Positions 23,499 to 32,749 of a DNA stretch of 64,000 nt are shown here, piece after piece. Origin of the DNA: Nostoc foliaceum FACHB-393 (lineage in GTDB: Bacteria; Cyanobacteriota; Cyanobacteriia; Cyanobacteriales; Nostocaceae). The number at the start of each line of letters is the position of its first letter. Position 1 is the first letter of the stretch. The stretch spans positions 1-64,000 of the forward strand of contig NZ_JACJTD010000030.1 in assembly GCF_014698505.1 (NCBI RefSeq), in the 5' to 3' direction. The notes beneath the pieces were generated by a model. It ran no database searches, had not been told where the DNA came from, and saw nothing but the letters and a program-made list of their open reading frames with translations. Both the position numbers and the translations under genes were made by a program.

Positions 23499-26297
23499 TT
23501 ACTCGGCACTACTTACTAATAGGGCGACTGGGAAATGGGCGAGGGCAGATCCAATGGATAATGTTTCTTTAGTTTGTAAGGGTTGCTGAGTGAGGACGTT
23601 TTTCCAGCTGAGGGAAGTTCCAGGGGGGAGTTGCAGGTGCGTATCTTGCCAAACTGACTCGCCCAAGGGGTTTTCTCCTGGCTGGATGAGGCTTGTTAAA
23701 AAGCGTGGTGCGATCGCGATCGCTGTTTGATTCCCTTCCCGCCGTGCAAAGGCGATTATATGATTGGCGTAGGTTCCCTGTACTTCTAACGGTAAATAAT
23801 CGCCGTCTTGGAATAATGAAACATAGTTTGTTCTGGCTTGGAGTAATTGAGCCGTTAAAAACAGTTTGATTCTGCCGTCAGTTTTATCACTCAGCAACTC
23901 TCGAATCAAACCTAGAATGTCGGTTTTCACCTGTTCGCGGATGGCGCTTAAATAGGTGCGTCGCTGTTCAAAATCCACTGGGCGGCGGTTGTCTGGATCG
24001 ACTAGGCTTAGTTCCCAAAGTTCTGTTCCCTGGTATAAATCGGGTACGCCAGGTGCGGTAATTTTTAGTAGAGTTTGGGAAAGGGAATTGAAGACACCAT
24101 ACTCTGCAATTCGCGCTTGAAAAGGACGAAAAACTTCTAAAAATTCCCCGGAGATGGAAGGGTCGAGTACCTTTTCAATAAAGGAGGTACAAGCTTCTTC
24201 ATACTCGCTATCAGGTCGCAACCATGCTGTATGGACTTTCGCTTCTCGAATTGCCTTAATTATATAGTCCTTCACCCGTTCCACGAAGGATGCATGTTCA
24301 TGTTGCGCAAAGGGAAACGCCCCTACCAGGGTTTGATAGAGAAAATACTCGTCGTTGCGATCGGGGATAGCAAACCCGTGGCGATGGCTACGATGTCCTC
24401 GATTAATGGCACTCCAGGTATTTACCTGCTGATCCCATTCATCGGGGATTTCTGAGAGGACATTCAATCTGGCCCGCACATCTTCGCCGCGTTTGGTATC
24501 GTGGGTAGCTGTGGTGTTCATTGTATGAGGCCAGGTTACTTGGTGCTGTTTGTTAAAGGCATGGAATTTGGTTAAATCAATCCCAAAATGACCGGGATTA
24601 CCACCAACTTCATTTAGCGACAATAAGCGATTGTAAACATATAATGTGGTGTCTTCTACGCCTTTTGCCATTAGCGGGCCGCTGTATTGCTGCATTCGCA
24701 AGACAAAATATATCCACTGTTCGCGTTCTGTTTGAGTCAGAGAATTATCAAACTCTAGCAGCATTAACTTTTCAATAAAGGTCAGTTCGTGCTGCAACAG
24801 GGGCGCTTGTTCTTTGGCTTGGTCAATTACTTCTTGAATGGTAGCGCGATCGCTATCTCCAATTCCATCGGGTGTAATATAGGTGCGGTAAATCGGGAAC
24901 TGAGTTAAAACTTCGGCGATCGCTCTTTTTAATCCATTCAGTGTAAAATCATTGCCATAGCGATATTTGCTGGAAATATTCTTTAATAAAAGAGCCAGAT
25001 TGTCAATATCACCTGCAAGATTCTTTTCCAAAATCAGGTGTTTTTTATCCTTCACTACCGATGCATAATCTACTCTTGAGCTAATAAAGTTATGGTAAAT
25101 TTTATCGAAGGATGATTCATTTTCTGTTTGACAAAATACACCATTTACATAATTTAAAAAGTCATATCCAGACGTACCTTCTATTTTCCAGTTTTCCGGC
25201 AACTCTTCGGTGAGTTCTAAAATCTTTTCGACCGTGATATAAACATCTCCCGTCTTTTCTCGCAGCCTTTCGAGATACTGGATTGGATTATAAAGTCCAT
25301 CTATATGATCAATGCGTAAACCAGTAAATTTGCCTTCCTCAACCAGCTTTTGAATTAGGCTGTGGGTATTATTAAAAACCCGCAGTTCTTCAACTTTAAC
25401 GGAAATCAGTTCATTGACAGTAAAGAAACGGCGGTAGTTCATTTCCTCCGCCCCAACTTTCCAGAAAGCCAGACGGTAAAATTGGTCATTCAGTAATTCA
25501 TCTAGGAGATTAAAGCTTTCTGAATTACCGGGTTCTCCGTTGAAAATTTGGATATTTTCGTCAATGAACTCGCGGATGGCATCGTTTGTGGTGTAGAGTT
25601 CCCAAACCAATCCTTTAATAAATGCGATTTGGTCTTGTCGCTGTTTTCCTGCAACTTCTGAGGGCACATTTTTGAGAATGTAGAGAATCCCCAATAGCTT
25701 AATAAAATCGGGATGATTGCGCCCCAGTGTACGAGTGAGTTTACCTAGATTATGGGTGATAAATTTTGTGTAAGATTCTAACCGCAGTGGTAGTTTTAAG
25801 CTGTAATAGTTGACGGTTAAACCGTTTTGTTCATATTGCAGTTGAATGTGTCCATTTTCTAGGGATGCACCATAGAAATCTCCCAGTAACGGCGCGAGAA
25901 TTCGTTGTTCGCGATCGCCAAAGGGAGCATTCCAAGAAAGATCGAAGTAGTCGGTATAGCTGGAATCTGGGCCGTGTTCCAATACGTCCATCAAGTAATC
26001 GTTTTCGCTGCTATAAGCCATGTGGTTGGGCACAATATCTTGTAACCAGCCCATACCAAGGGATTGAACTTCAGCAGCTAATGCATCAAAGGACTCATTA
26101 GTTCCCAGTTCTGGGTTAAGTTGAGTAGCATCTACTATATCGTAGCCGTGCGTACTCCCGGATCGTGCTTTGAAAATAGGGGAAGCATACAAATCGGAAA
26201 TACCTAAATCTGCTAGATAAGCTGCGATCGCTTTGGCGTTGTCAAAGCCAAACTGAGGTGTAAATTGGATTCGGTAAGTGGCGGTAGGAATTCGCAT
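23499..26297 (-). CDS. treY: maltooligosyltrehalose synthase
   Basis: The 932-aa protein is a GH13 enzyme. It shows the N-terminal IPTATYRIQFTPQFGF typical of TreY, the nucleophile region GLRIDHIDGL, the acid/base Glu region YITVEKILE and TATHDTKRGEDVRARL with the third acidic residue. It converts the reducing end of maltodextrins into a trehalose unit by intramolecular transglucosylation, providing the substrate of TreZ. It lies between treZ (465 bp upstream, with repeats in the gap) and treH (90 bp downstream). Confidence 0.95.
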   Translation of the reverse strand: MRIPTATYRIQFTPQFGFDNAKAIAAYLADLGISDLYASPIFKARSGSTHGYDIVDATQLNPELGTNESFDALAAEVQSLGMGWLQDIVPNHMAYSSENDYLMDVLEHGPDSSYTDYFDLSWNAPFGDREQRILAPLLGDFYGASLENGHIQLQYEQNGLTVNYYSLKLPLRLESYTKFITHNLGKLTRTLGRNHPDFIKLLGILYILKNVPSEVAGKQRQDQIAFIKGLVWELYTTNDAIREFIDENIQIFNGEPGNSESFNLLDELLNDQFYRLAFWKVGAEEMNYRRFFTVNELISVKVEELRVFNNTHSLIQKLVEEGKFTGLRIDHIDGLYNPIQYLERLREKTGDVYITVEKILELTEELPENWKIEGTSGYDFLNYVNGVFCQTENESSFDKIYHNFISSRVDYASVVKDKKHLILEKNLAGDIDNLALLLKNISSKYRYGNDFTLNGLKRAIAEVLTQFPIYRTYITPDGIGDSDRATIQEVIDQAKEQAPLLQHELTFIEKLMLLEFDNSLTQTEREQWIYFVLRMQQYSGPLMAKGVEDTTLYVYNRLLSLNEVGGNPGHFGIDLTKFHAFNKQHQVTWPHTMNTTATHDTKRGEDVRARLNVLSEIPDEWDQQVNTWSAINRGHRSHRHGFAIPDRNDEYFLYQTLVGAFPFAQHEHASFVERVKDYIIKAIREAKVHTAWLRPDSEYEEACTSFIEKVLDPSISGEFLEVFRPFQARIAEYGVFNSLSQTLLKITAPGVPDLYQGTELWELSLVDPDNRRPVDFEQRRTYLSAIREQVKTDILGLIRELLSDKTDGRIKLFLTAQLLQARTNYVSLFQDGDYLPLEVQGTYANHIIAFARREGNQTAIAIAPRFLTSLIQPGENPLGESVWQDTHLQLPPGTSLSWKNVLTQQPLQTKETLSIGSALAHFPVALLVSSAE

Positions 26298-26419
26298 ATT
26301 TTTTTGAGTGGGGAATAAGGGGGATAAGGGAAATAGGGGAAATGGGGGAATTTGAGCTTGAAAGTTGAGCCTTTTAGAGGATGTTTGAAAAGTCCTCTTC
26401 TCGGTAGTGAAACGTTCTA

Positions 26420-26494
26420 GATCCCCCTAAATCCCCCTTAAAAAGGGGGACTTTGATTCCGGTTCCCCCCTTCTTAAGGGGGGTTAGGGGGGAT
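26420..26494. repeat. nested palindromic block with C5/G5 runs
   Basis: The outer arms GATCCCCCTAA (from 26420) and TTAGGGGGGATC (to 26494) pair. Inside are CCCCCTTAAAAAGGGGG and CCCCCCTTCTTAAGGGGGG hairpins. Same type as 2385-2468. Confidence 0.8.
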
Positions 26495-26542
26495 CAATAA
26501 GTACTTAAAAATCACAGCCAACCACTTTTCAAACAACCTCTT

Positions 26543-26752
26543 AGCTCGAACATTAAGCCTTTTAGCTCGAACATTAAGCCTTTTAGCTCAAATATTAAGC
26601 CTTTTAGCTCGAACATTAAGCCTTATTGCTCAAACGTTAAGCCTTATTGCTCAAACGTTAAGCCTTATTGCTCGAACCTTAAGCCTTATTGCTCGAACCT
26701 TAAGCCTTATTGCTCAAACCTTAAGCCTTATTGCTCGAACCTTAAAGTTCTA
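26543..26752. repeat. 21-bp tandem repeat array, ten units
   Basis: Ten head-to-tail copies of a 21-bp unit (GCTCGAACnTTAAGCCTTnT) start at 26543, 26564, 26585, 26606, 26627, 26648, 26669, 26690, 26711 and 26732. Units 1-4 end in TTTTA and units 5-10 in TTATT, so expansion happened in two blocks. Period and the GCTCGAnnnTT core are shared with the array at 12847-13306. Confidence 0.9.
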
Positions 26753-26762
26753 ACTCTTCTCC

Positions 26763-28610
26763 TCATCCTTTTTCATAGAGTACTAAACTAGTAGGTTGCA
26801 ATTTTACTTCTTGGCCCACAGACAAATCTTCAGCAGCTTCAGAACCATGCCCAAACCATGAGGTATCAGCAGAGTCCAACAATTTATGAGCATTATGCTC
26901 AAACGGGAGAGTTACTGTCACGGGAGACGAATTGAAATTCATCACAAATATTAGTTCACTCGATTCGCACCAACGACGCACAATAACTAACTGCTTGTCT
27001 TCATCGCTAGTGGCTTGGATGGAGTTGCGATCTTGATTCAAAAGTGCTGGATGCGTCTTGCGTAAATTAATTAACTGACGATACCAATTCCATAAAACCT
27101 TGTGATTACCGTCATTGCGTAATTGCCAATTCAGTTTAGAACGCAGGAAAGTTTCTGCCGATTCGGGATCTGGGGGATCATCTGCATAGTGAAATGCTTC
27201 AAATTCTTGTTTGCGTCCGGCTCGAACTGCTTGAATTAAATCTGGATCGGAGTGACTGACAAAGTAAATGAAGGGTGCAGTTTCGCCGTATTCTTCTCCC
27301 ATGAACAACAGAGGTAAATTGGGCGACAGCAGTACAGCGCCAGCAGCTAACTTTAATCCCTCAAAAGAGATCCGTTGGCTGAGGCGTTCTCCTTTCATTT
27401 GGTTGCCGATTTGATCGTGATTCTGAATGCAGATAGAAAATTGTGATAAAGGGCGATCGCGGCAAGATACACCATGAAATCTCTTGCGGTGTGGTGCGTA
27501 CTTCCAATCGTAGACAAAAGTATCTTGATAAGCTTTTGCCAAATCAGCACATTGTCCAAAATCTTGATAATATCCTTGGCGATCGCCTGTCAATAGTGCG
27601 TGCAATGAATGGTGAAAATCATCACTCCACTGGGCATCAAGACCATATCCACCCAATTCTACCGGACGAATTATTTGCGGATTATTCTGGTCACTTTCGG
27701 CAATTAAATGGCGTTTCCATTTTTGCCCTTGTTGTGAAAAATGATGAACTGCTTCCGCGAGTTCCCACAGAAAATGCTTCGCCCCCAAGTCGTAAATTGC
27801 TTGAATAGCATCCAGCCGCAATGCATCTATGTGAAACTCGCGCAACCAGTAAAGCGCATTTTCGATAAAATAATTTCGCACACCCTGACTATGGGCATCG
27901 TCAAAATTCAGCGCTTCGCCCCAAGGTGTTTTATAGGTTTTTGTAAAGTAGGGCGCGAACTGACTCATATAGTTGCCTTCAGGCCCAAAGTGGTTATACA
28001 CCACATCCAAAACTACGGCAATTCCGTGTTGGTGGCAAGCATTTACCAGTTCCTTCAGATCGGCTGGGCTACCGTAGGAATTTTGGACAGCATAAGGGTA
28101 AACGCCGTCATAACCCCAGTTGCGATATGCAAGAGTTGCTTCAATATGGGTATCTCCCGGAAACTGGGAGATGGGCATAATTTCAATAGCGTTAATTCCC
28201 AGTTCTCTCAAATCCGGTAAGCGGGGAATGATGGCGGTGAAAGTTCCTTCAGGCGTGAATGTTCCAACATGGAGTTCGTAGAAAATCATCGACTCCACAG
28301 GAATCCCAGTCCACCCTTCATCAGTCCAATCAAAGTGTTGATCGACAATTTGAGACGGCCCATGCACCCCTTCTGGTTGATACTGCGAGGCTGGATCGGC
28401 AAAGGTGTCTTGCCCATTTAAGACATACCGATAAAGCGTACCAGGATACACATCGTTGACTTTCGTGTGCCAGTATCCCTCAGACTGAGGCTTGAGCGGA
28501 ATTAACTGCTGTTCTGGCGTCAAAATTTTTACTGTGACGCTATCTAATAGCGGAGACCAAACTGTAAATTCACACTCTCCGTTACCCAAGTAGTTAGCAC
28601 CAATTCTCAC
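26763..28610 (-). CDS. treZ: maltooligosyltrehalose trehalohydrolase
   Basis: The protein of about 615 aa has an N-terminal beta-sandwich (CEFTVWSPLLDSV) and a GH13 barrel with ALRLDAIQAI (nucleophile Asp), LIAESDQNNP (acid/base Glu) and CIQNHDQIGNQ (third Asp). It releases trehalose from maltooligosyltrehalose made by TreY. I prefer the GTG start at 28610, because GGAGG lies 8-9 bp upstream of it. An in-frame ATG at 28625 would place that Shine-Dalgarno inside the gene. It is the first gene of the trehalose cluster. Confidence 0.93.
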   Translation of the reverse strand: MRIGANYLGNGECEFTVWSPLLDSVTVKILTPEQQLIPLKPQSEGYWHTKVNDVYPGTLYRYVLNGQDTFADPASQYQPEGVHGPSQIVDQHFDWTDEGWTGIPVESMIFYELHVGTFTPEGTFTAIIPRLPDLRELGINAIEIMPISQFPGDTHIEATLAYRNWGYDGVYPYAVQNSYGSPADLKELVNACHQHGIAVVLDVVYNHFGPEGNYMSQFAPYFTKTYKTPWGEALNFDDAHSQGVRNYFIENALYWLREFHIDALRLDAIQAIYDLGAKHFLWELAEAVHHFSQQGQKWKRHLIAESDQNNPQIIRPVELGGYGLDAQWSDDFHHSLHALLTGDRQGYYQDFGQCADLAKAYQDTFVYDWKYAPHRKRFHGVSCRDRPLSQFSICIQNHDQIGNQMKGERLSQRISFEGLKLAAGAVLLSPNLPLLFMGEEYGETAPFIYFVSHSDPDLIQAVRAGRKQEFEAFHYADDPPDPESAETFLRSKLNWQLRNDGNHKVLWNWYRQLINLRKTHPALLNQDRNSIQATSDEDKQLVIVRRWCESSELIFVMNFNSSPVTVTLPFEHNAHKLLDSADTSWFGHGSEAAEDLSVGQEVKLQPTSLVLYEKG

Positions 28611-28625
28611 GCAGTATCCTCCCAT

Positions 28626-29031
28626 CAGATCATGTGTTGTGCCGAATTATGGCGCGATGGCGTACCCGCCCTAGGCGATCGCAAATGTCATTGATTGCAC
28701 AATGTTTACAAACACGCCAGATAGCATAATGGTTGGTCTAGGAGAGTTTTTGCTAGCACCTAGAGGCGGATTTTTGACCAGAACAAATTCTGTCTAATGA
28801 CCAAAGAGGCAGGGGAGCAGGGGGCAGGGGGCAGGGGGAGGAAGATGCTGGAATTCCGCAGCAGTATAGGGTTACGAGCTAACAGATGTATTTATGCTTA
28901 AGGAAAAAATATTTATTTTGAGCGAAAAGTGCGATGATAAATAATGCGTATTTGTCTCAAAACCAATACATTTATTTATGGGGTTTCCCCTCATCCCCCT
29001 GCTCCCTGCCCCCTGCCCCCCGCCTCAGACT
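28626..29031. other. intergenic region with heptamer repeats
   Basis: 406 bp between treZ and the DCC-family gene. It contains a GCGATGGCGTACCCGCC dispersed-repeat fragment near 28651, G-rich heptamers at 28808-28843 (GGGGGCA register) and C-rich heptamers at 28995-29026 (CCCCTGC register). The two heptamer blocks are inverted to each other and could pair. No gene is visible. The treZ promoter should lie at its left end. Confidence 0.6.
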
Positions 29032-29436
29032 CTACGGCTTGCAGCTACCATCCACACAGTATGCCGATTGATATGTATTAGAACGCTTACCAAAGAGTGC
29101 ATAGCGATTATCGCGGATTTGTTCGTAAAAGCGATCGCCTGCCCATTTCATCCCCGGTAAGGCTCGATAAGCGTCTACAAATATGCTTCCTGCTGGCAAT
29201 AATCGCCCAATTTCTTCTGCGGCATCACTACCTTGCCAACGTCTCTGAGGTTCATTAGCATCAATTAAAATCATTCCCTGTTCACAGTCTTGGGCTGTAA
29301 TTCCCCACTGTAAAAGTGTTTGCTCATCTTGCATAGGACTGTAGCGAAACAGCTTTCCTTGGTCTAAGGTTTCTAGCAACTGCACTAGAGTAACGCAGAG
29401 ATTACAATTTCCGTCGTAGATTACGTAGTAATTCAT
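29032..29436 (-). CDS. DCC-family (DUF393) thiol-disulfide oxidoreductase-like protein
   Basis: The 134-aa protein begins with YYVIYDGNCNLCVTLVQLLE. The D-G-x-C-x-x-C start is the mark of the DCC family, which has a thioredoxin-like fold. The substrate is not known; redox exchange by the two Cys is a family inference. It ends with DGSCKP, a third Cys. It is monocistronic, divergent from the aldo/keto reductase. Confidence 0.85.
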   Translation of the reverse strand: MNYYVIYDGNCNLCVTLVQLLETLDQGKLFRYSPMQDEQTLLQWGITAQDCEQGMILIDANEPQRRWQGSDAAEEIGRLLPAGSIFVDAYRALPGMKWAGDRFYEQIRDNRYALFGKRSNTYQSAYCVDGSCKP

Positions 29437-29635
29437 AAAAATAACGGCTCTTTAGCAATTGACTTGTCGGATGTGTCTAAACACAGCTTTGGTATTTTAG
29501 CTTAGAAAAAAGCCACAAATTAGCAATCATTAACATTGCAGGGCGATGCGTTAAGTCAAACATCGCTTCCAGTTTCCAGTTATCATGCCTTTGGGATGGT
29601 ATTTGCTTAGTTTTTTCATTAATGAGAAAATATTC

Positions 29636-30688
29636 ATGAGATACAAACTCTTGGGCAAAAGCGGGTTAAGAGTCTCTGAACTCTCCTTGGGAACCATGAC
29701 CTTTGGTGAAGATTGGGGTTGGGGTGCATCTGCTGACGAAAGTCGTAAAATCTTTGATACTTATGTAGAAGCAGGGGGAAATTTCATTGACACCGCCAAC
29801 GGTTATACCGATGGTAGCAGTGAAAAAATTGTCGGTGAGTTGATTGCTAAAGAACGGGAACGCTTTGTAGTTGCGACAAAATATTCCTTTCCCTTGCAGA
29901 TGAATGAGAAGAAGGGCGACCCTAACGCCAGTGGAAACCATCGCAAGAACTTAATCCAGTCTTTAGAAGGTAGCCTGAAACGGCTGAATACTGATTACAT
30001 TGATTTATTCTGGTTGCACGCTTGGGATTTCACAACACCTATTGAAGAAGTCTTGCGATCGCTTGATGATGTAGTCCGTCAAGGTAAAGTACTTTACATC
30101 GGTATTTCTGATGCCCCTGCTTGGATCATTTCCCAAGCAAATACCATCGCCCATTACCAAGGATGGACGCAGTTTGTCGCCCTGCAAATTGAGTATAGTT
30201 TAATTCAGCGAACACCAGAACGCGACTTGCTACCGATGGCAAAAGCCTTTGATTTAGGAGTAACACCGTGGTCGCCTTTAGGTGGTGGTGTGCTGACAGG
30301 CAAGTATAATCAGCCTCCTCAAGAGGGTAGCGAACAGGGGCGATTAGCAAATGCAGCGTTAGGAACTATTTCAGAACGGAATTTAGCGATCGCTCAAGTT
30401 GTCAGTGAAGTTGCAGCAGAAATTGGACACACACCTTCACAGGTAGCATTAGCTTGGTTACGCGCTCAAAGTGGTGTGATTATTCCGATTATTGGGGCAC
30501 GTAAATTAACCCAGTTTCAAGATAACTTAGCTTCTTTAGATATCGTACTTTCGCCAGAACATTTGCAACGTTTAAATGACGTAAGTCAAATTGAACTGGG
30601 TTTTCCCCATGACTTTTTGCAGAATGATAATATTCGCGATCGCCTTTTCGGTGGTACATTCAATACCATAGAAAACCATCGCATTTAA
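29636..30688 (+). CDS. aldo/keto reductase
   Basis: The protein of about 350 aa is an NADPH-dependent aldo/keto reductase. The tetrad is visible as Asp and Tyr in FIDTANGYTDGSSE, Lys in VVATKYSF and His in DLFWLHAWD; the cofactor region is IPIIGARKLTQFQDNL. I choose the ATG at 29636 because MRYKLLGKSGLRVSELSLG is the family's usual N-terminus. An upstream ATG at 29585 would add 17 unrelated residues. Substrate unknown; detoxification of aldehydes is plausible. It is followed by dps on the same strand, which suggests a stress setting. Confidence 0.9.
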   Translation: MRYKLLGKSGLRVSELSLGTMTFGEDWGWGASADESRKIFDTYVEAGGNFIDTANGYTDGSSEKIVGELIAKERERFVVATKYSFPLQMNEKKGDPNASGNHRKNLIQSLEGSLKRLNTDYIDLFWLHAWDFTTPIEEVLRSLDDVVRQGKVLYIGISDAPAWIISQANTIAHYQGWTQFVALQIEYSLIQRTPERDLLPMAKAFDLGVTPWSPLGGGVLTGKYNQPPQEGSEQGRLANAALGTISERNLAIAQVVSEVAAEIGHTPSQVALAWLRAQSGVIIPIIGARKLTQFQDNLASLDIVLSPEHLQRLNDVSQIELGFPHDFLQNDNIRDRLFGGTFNTIENHRI

Positions 30689-30804
30689 CTAATAGCCATA
30701 AACAGTAACACATTCAGCCTTTAATACAATCCATCGTCAGAGAGTTTCGTACAGGCAAACAATTCTGTAGAGTTAAGTTTAAAAGGCATTAACAACGTAG
30801 AATC

Positions 30805-31377
30805 ATGAGTGACAATAGCATTTCATCACGTTTGTACCCTACCCGCATTGACATTTCCGCTGAAGCGCGAGTGCAAATTGTGGTAATTCTCAACCAAAGC
30901 TTGGCAGCTACTTCGGATCTGAAAACCCAAGCAAAGCAAGCGCACTGGAATGTTAAAGGAACTGACTTTTACCAGCTACACTTATTATTTGATGAACTTG
31001 CTGGGGAATTGGAACAGTACATCGATATGGTAGCTGAACGCGTCACAGCTTTAGGCGGATACGCTTTCGGAACAGCCCGCGCCGCAGCCAGTAACTCAAT
31101 TTTGCCAGAATATCCCTTAGATATTTTGGATGGTAAAGACCATGTGACAGCCTTAGCAGATCGTTTTGCACTCTATGCTAAACATATCCGGGAAGCGATC
31201 GCTAAAACTGATGAATTAGGGGATGCTGATACCGCCGACCTTTACACCGAAATTTCTCGCACTATTGACAAACGACTCTGGTTCTTAGAAGCTCATCTGC
31301 AAGTAGCAGAAATTAAGGCAGAGAATGGTAAAGCAGGTACTACTAAAACTCAAAAGATCCCTGCTGGTGTCAAATAA
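30805..31377 (+). CDS. Dps-family ferritin-like DNA-protection protein
   Basis: The 190-aa protein has the Dps four-helix pattern with inter-subunit ferroxidase residues in QAHWNVKG and LHLLFDELAGELEQYIDMVAERV. Dps dodecamers oxidise Fe(II) with H2O2 and store the iron, protecting DNA. Cyanobacteria usually have several; I cannot say which paralogue. The C-terminal tail (GKAGTTKTQKIPAGVK) is basic and might bind DNA. A terminator follows at 31428. Confidence 0.92.
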   Translation: MSDNSISSRLYPTRIDISAEARVQIVVILNQSLAATSDLKTQAKQAHWNVKGTDFYQLHLLFDELAGELEQYIDMVAERVTALGGYAFGTARAAASNSILPEYPLDILDGKDHVTALADRFALYAKHIREAIAKTDELGDADTADLYTEISRTIDKRLWFLEAHLQVAEIKAENGKAGTTKTQKIPAGVK

Positions 31378-31427
31378 GCACTTCTGAGAAAAGTAGCCTT
31401 TCGTAAATCTAATAGTATCTTTTTGGT

Positions 31428-31460
31428 AAGTACGTCACTTTTAAGTGCGTACTTTTCTTT
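31428..31460 (+). terminator. intrinsic terminator of the dps-type gene
   Basis: AAGTACG-T-CACTT pairs with AAGTG-CGTACTT (31428-31454) as a 12-bp stem with one bulged T, followed by TTCTTTTAT. It is 50 bp after the stop codon. Confidence 0.75.
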
Positions 31461-31544
31461 TATATGTATATACTTTACTATTGAAATAGTTCAAAGCTAG
31501 GTCGAGAAATTCAAAAATATCTTCGACAAATGATACATCAAGAT

Positions 31545-31576
31545 TAATACTTTAACTTTTTCAAGTTAAAGTATTA
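31545..31576. other. perfect 14-bp hairpin upstream of the pirin gene
   Basis: TAATACTTTAACTT (31545-31558) pairs perfectly with AAGTTAAAGTATTA (31563-31576) around a TTTC tetraloop. It lies about 105 bp upstream of the pirin ATG. It could be a regulator site as DNA or a leader structure as RNA. Confidence 0.65.
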
Positions 31577-31622
31577 CTGAAAAAGTATGCTAATTTCATT
31601 CTGATTTTTAACTCTTGTACAA

Positions 31623-31638
31623 ACGCGATTAATCGCGT
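31623..31638. repeat. dispersed palindrome ACGCGATTAATCGCGT, copy 2
   Basis: A 16-bp perfect palindrome 42 bp upstream of the pirin start codon, followed by CTCTACTCCTAAC as in the copy at 60807. Confidence 0.85.
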
Positions 31639-31680
31639 CTCTACTCCTAACTAAATACTCATTAACAAAGAGGTAAATCT

Positions 31681-32397
31681 ATGTCTCAAAATACAATTAG
31701 TCATCTAATTCATGATAGAAACGCCCGCGGTCACGCTAAAATGGGCTGGCTCGATAGTTATCACACATTTTCCTTCGGTAGTTTTTACGATCCCAACCGC
31801 ATGGGGTTTCGCTCTCTGCGGGTAATTAACGACGATCGCATCGCCCCTGGTGCTGGATTCCCTACACATGGCCATCGTGACATGGAAATCCTTACCTATG
31901 TCTTAGAAGGTGCTGTAGAGCATAAAGACAGCTTGGGTACAGGCTCAGTGATTCGCCCTGGTGATGCACAGATCATGAGTGCTGGTACTGGGATTAGCCA
32001 CAGCGAATTCAATTCCTCACCAACCGAGCCACTGCACTTGCTACAAATCTGGATTCTTCCCGATCAAGAAGGCTTGACACCAAGATATGAACAAAAAGCT
32101 TTTCCTCTAGAAGAAAAGCGTGGCAAACTCCGCTTAATTGCTGCTAAAGATGGGCGCGATGGAGCCGTGACAATTCACCAAGATGTTGATTTATACACAT
32201 CTGTTTTAGAGGAAGGTGATGTTGTTAATTATCAAGTCAAACCTGGTCGCTATGCCTGGTTACAAATAGCGCAAGGCATAGTTAACTTGAATGGCCAAGA
32301 ACTCAGAGCAGGCGATGGCGTGCAAATCAATGGCGAAGAACAGCTAGAAATTAGCACCAACATCGGCGGCGAAATCTTGCTTTTCGATTTGGGTTAA
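31681..32397 (+). CDS. pirin-family bicupin protein
   Basis: The 238-aa protein has the pirin N-terminal cupin with the metal ligands in GFPTHGHRDMEILTYVLEG (two His), GTGISHSEFN (His, Glu) and the usual C-terminal second cupin. Members close to E. coli YhaK/YhhW can act as quercetin dioxygenases or redox sensors; the role here is unknown. The start AAAGAGG-N8-ATG is good. A strong terminator follows. Confidence 0.9.
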   Translation: MSQNTISHLIHDRNARGHAKMGWLDSYHTFSFGSFYDPNRMGFRSLRVINDDRIAPGAGFPTHGHRDMEILTYVLEGAVEHKDSLGTGSVIRPGDAQIMSAGTGISHSEFNSSPTEPLHLLQIWILPDQEGLTPRYEQKAFPLEEKRGKLRLIAAKDGRDGAVTIHQDVDLYTSVLEEGDVVNYQVKPGRYAWLQIAQGIVNLNGQELRAGDGVQINGEEQLEISTNIGGEILLFDLG

Positions 32398-32414
32398 TAT
32401 CCCAATTTATCTGC

Positions 32415-32442
32415 TAAAAGGCTCAATTAGACGAGCCTTTTA
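32415..32442 (+). terminator. terminator of the pirin gene
   Basis: TAAAAGGCTC (32415-32424) pairs perfectly with GAGCCTTTTA (32433-32442), with an 8-nt loop. The A/T flanks give it both orientations, but the gene lies only on the left. Confidence 0.75.
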
Positions 32443-32749
32443 TTCAGAATGTAACATTTTCTTATTCATCAGCCAGAGATATAAATCTCTGGCTGATAGC
32501 CTAAGTCTACCTAAGTTAATTGAAAATTTTTTAATTAAGAGTTTCAGTAATGGAATTTTTCGTTTGCAGTTAAGATACCAAAATGAGGTATTACTACTTG
32601 TAGTATCACCACTAGACCACTGCGGTAGTTAGAGACGAATGGTTTTTGGGAATTCTAAGAAAAAGAAAAAGTGAAGTTTGTGTTCACAATAGATTCCAAC
32701 ACACTTTGTTCTATTTTCCTCCCCATTAGTTTCTTCTCCAGAGGTGATT
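32443..32749. other. leader region of the membrane histidine kinase gene
   Basis: About 300 bp. A second strong hairpin, ATCAGCCAGAGAT-ATAA-ATCTCTGGCTGAT, lies at 32468-32497 (13-bp stem, tetraloop). The remainder is A/T-rich and should hold the kinase promoter. No gene seen. Confidence 0.55.

Larger units (their letters stand above)
26298..26762. other. treZ-treY spacer filled with repeats
   Basis: 465 bp without a gene inside an otherwise compact same-strand cluster. It holds a C5/G5 palindromic block (26420-26494) and the 21-bp array (26543-26752), and nothing else that I can identify. Confidence 0.7.

Noticed and set aside
26543..26752. Array looks like a CRISPR at first sight
   Set aside because: Units are directly adjacent with no unique spacers and the period is only 21 bp; no cas genes nearby.
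27443..28220. Plus-strand frames of 121 and 159 codons opposite treZ
   Set aside because: The minus strand has all GH13 motifs of TreZ; these are shadows.
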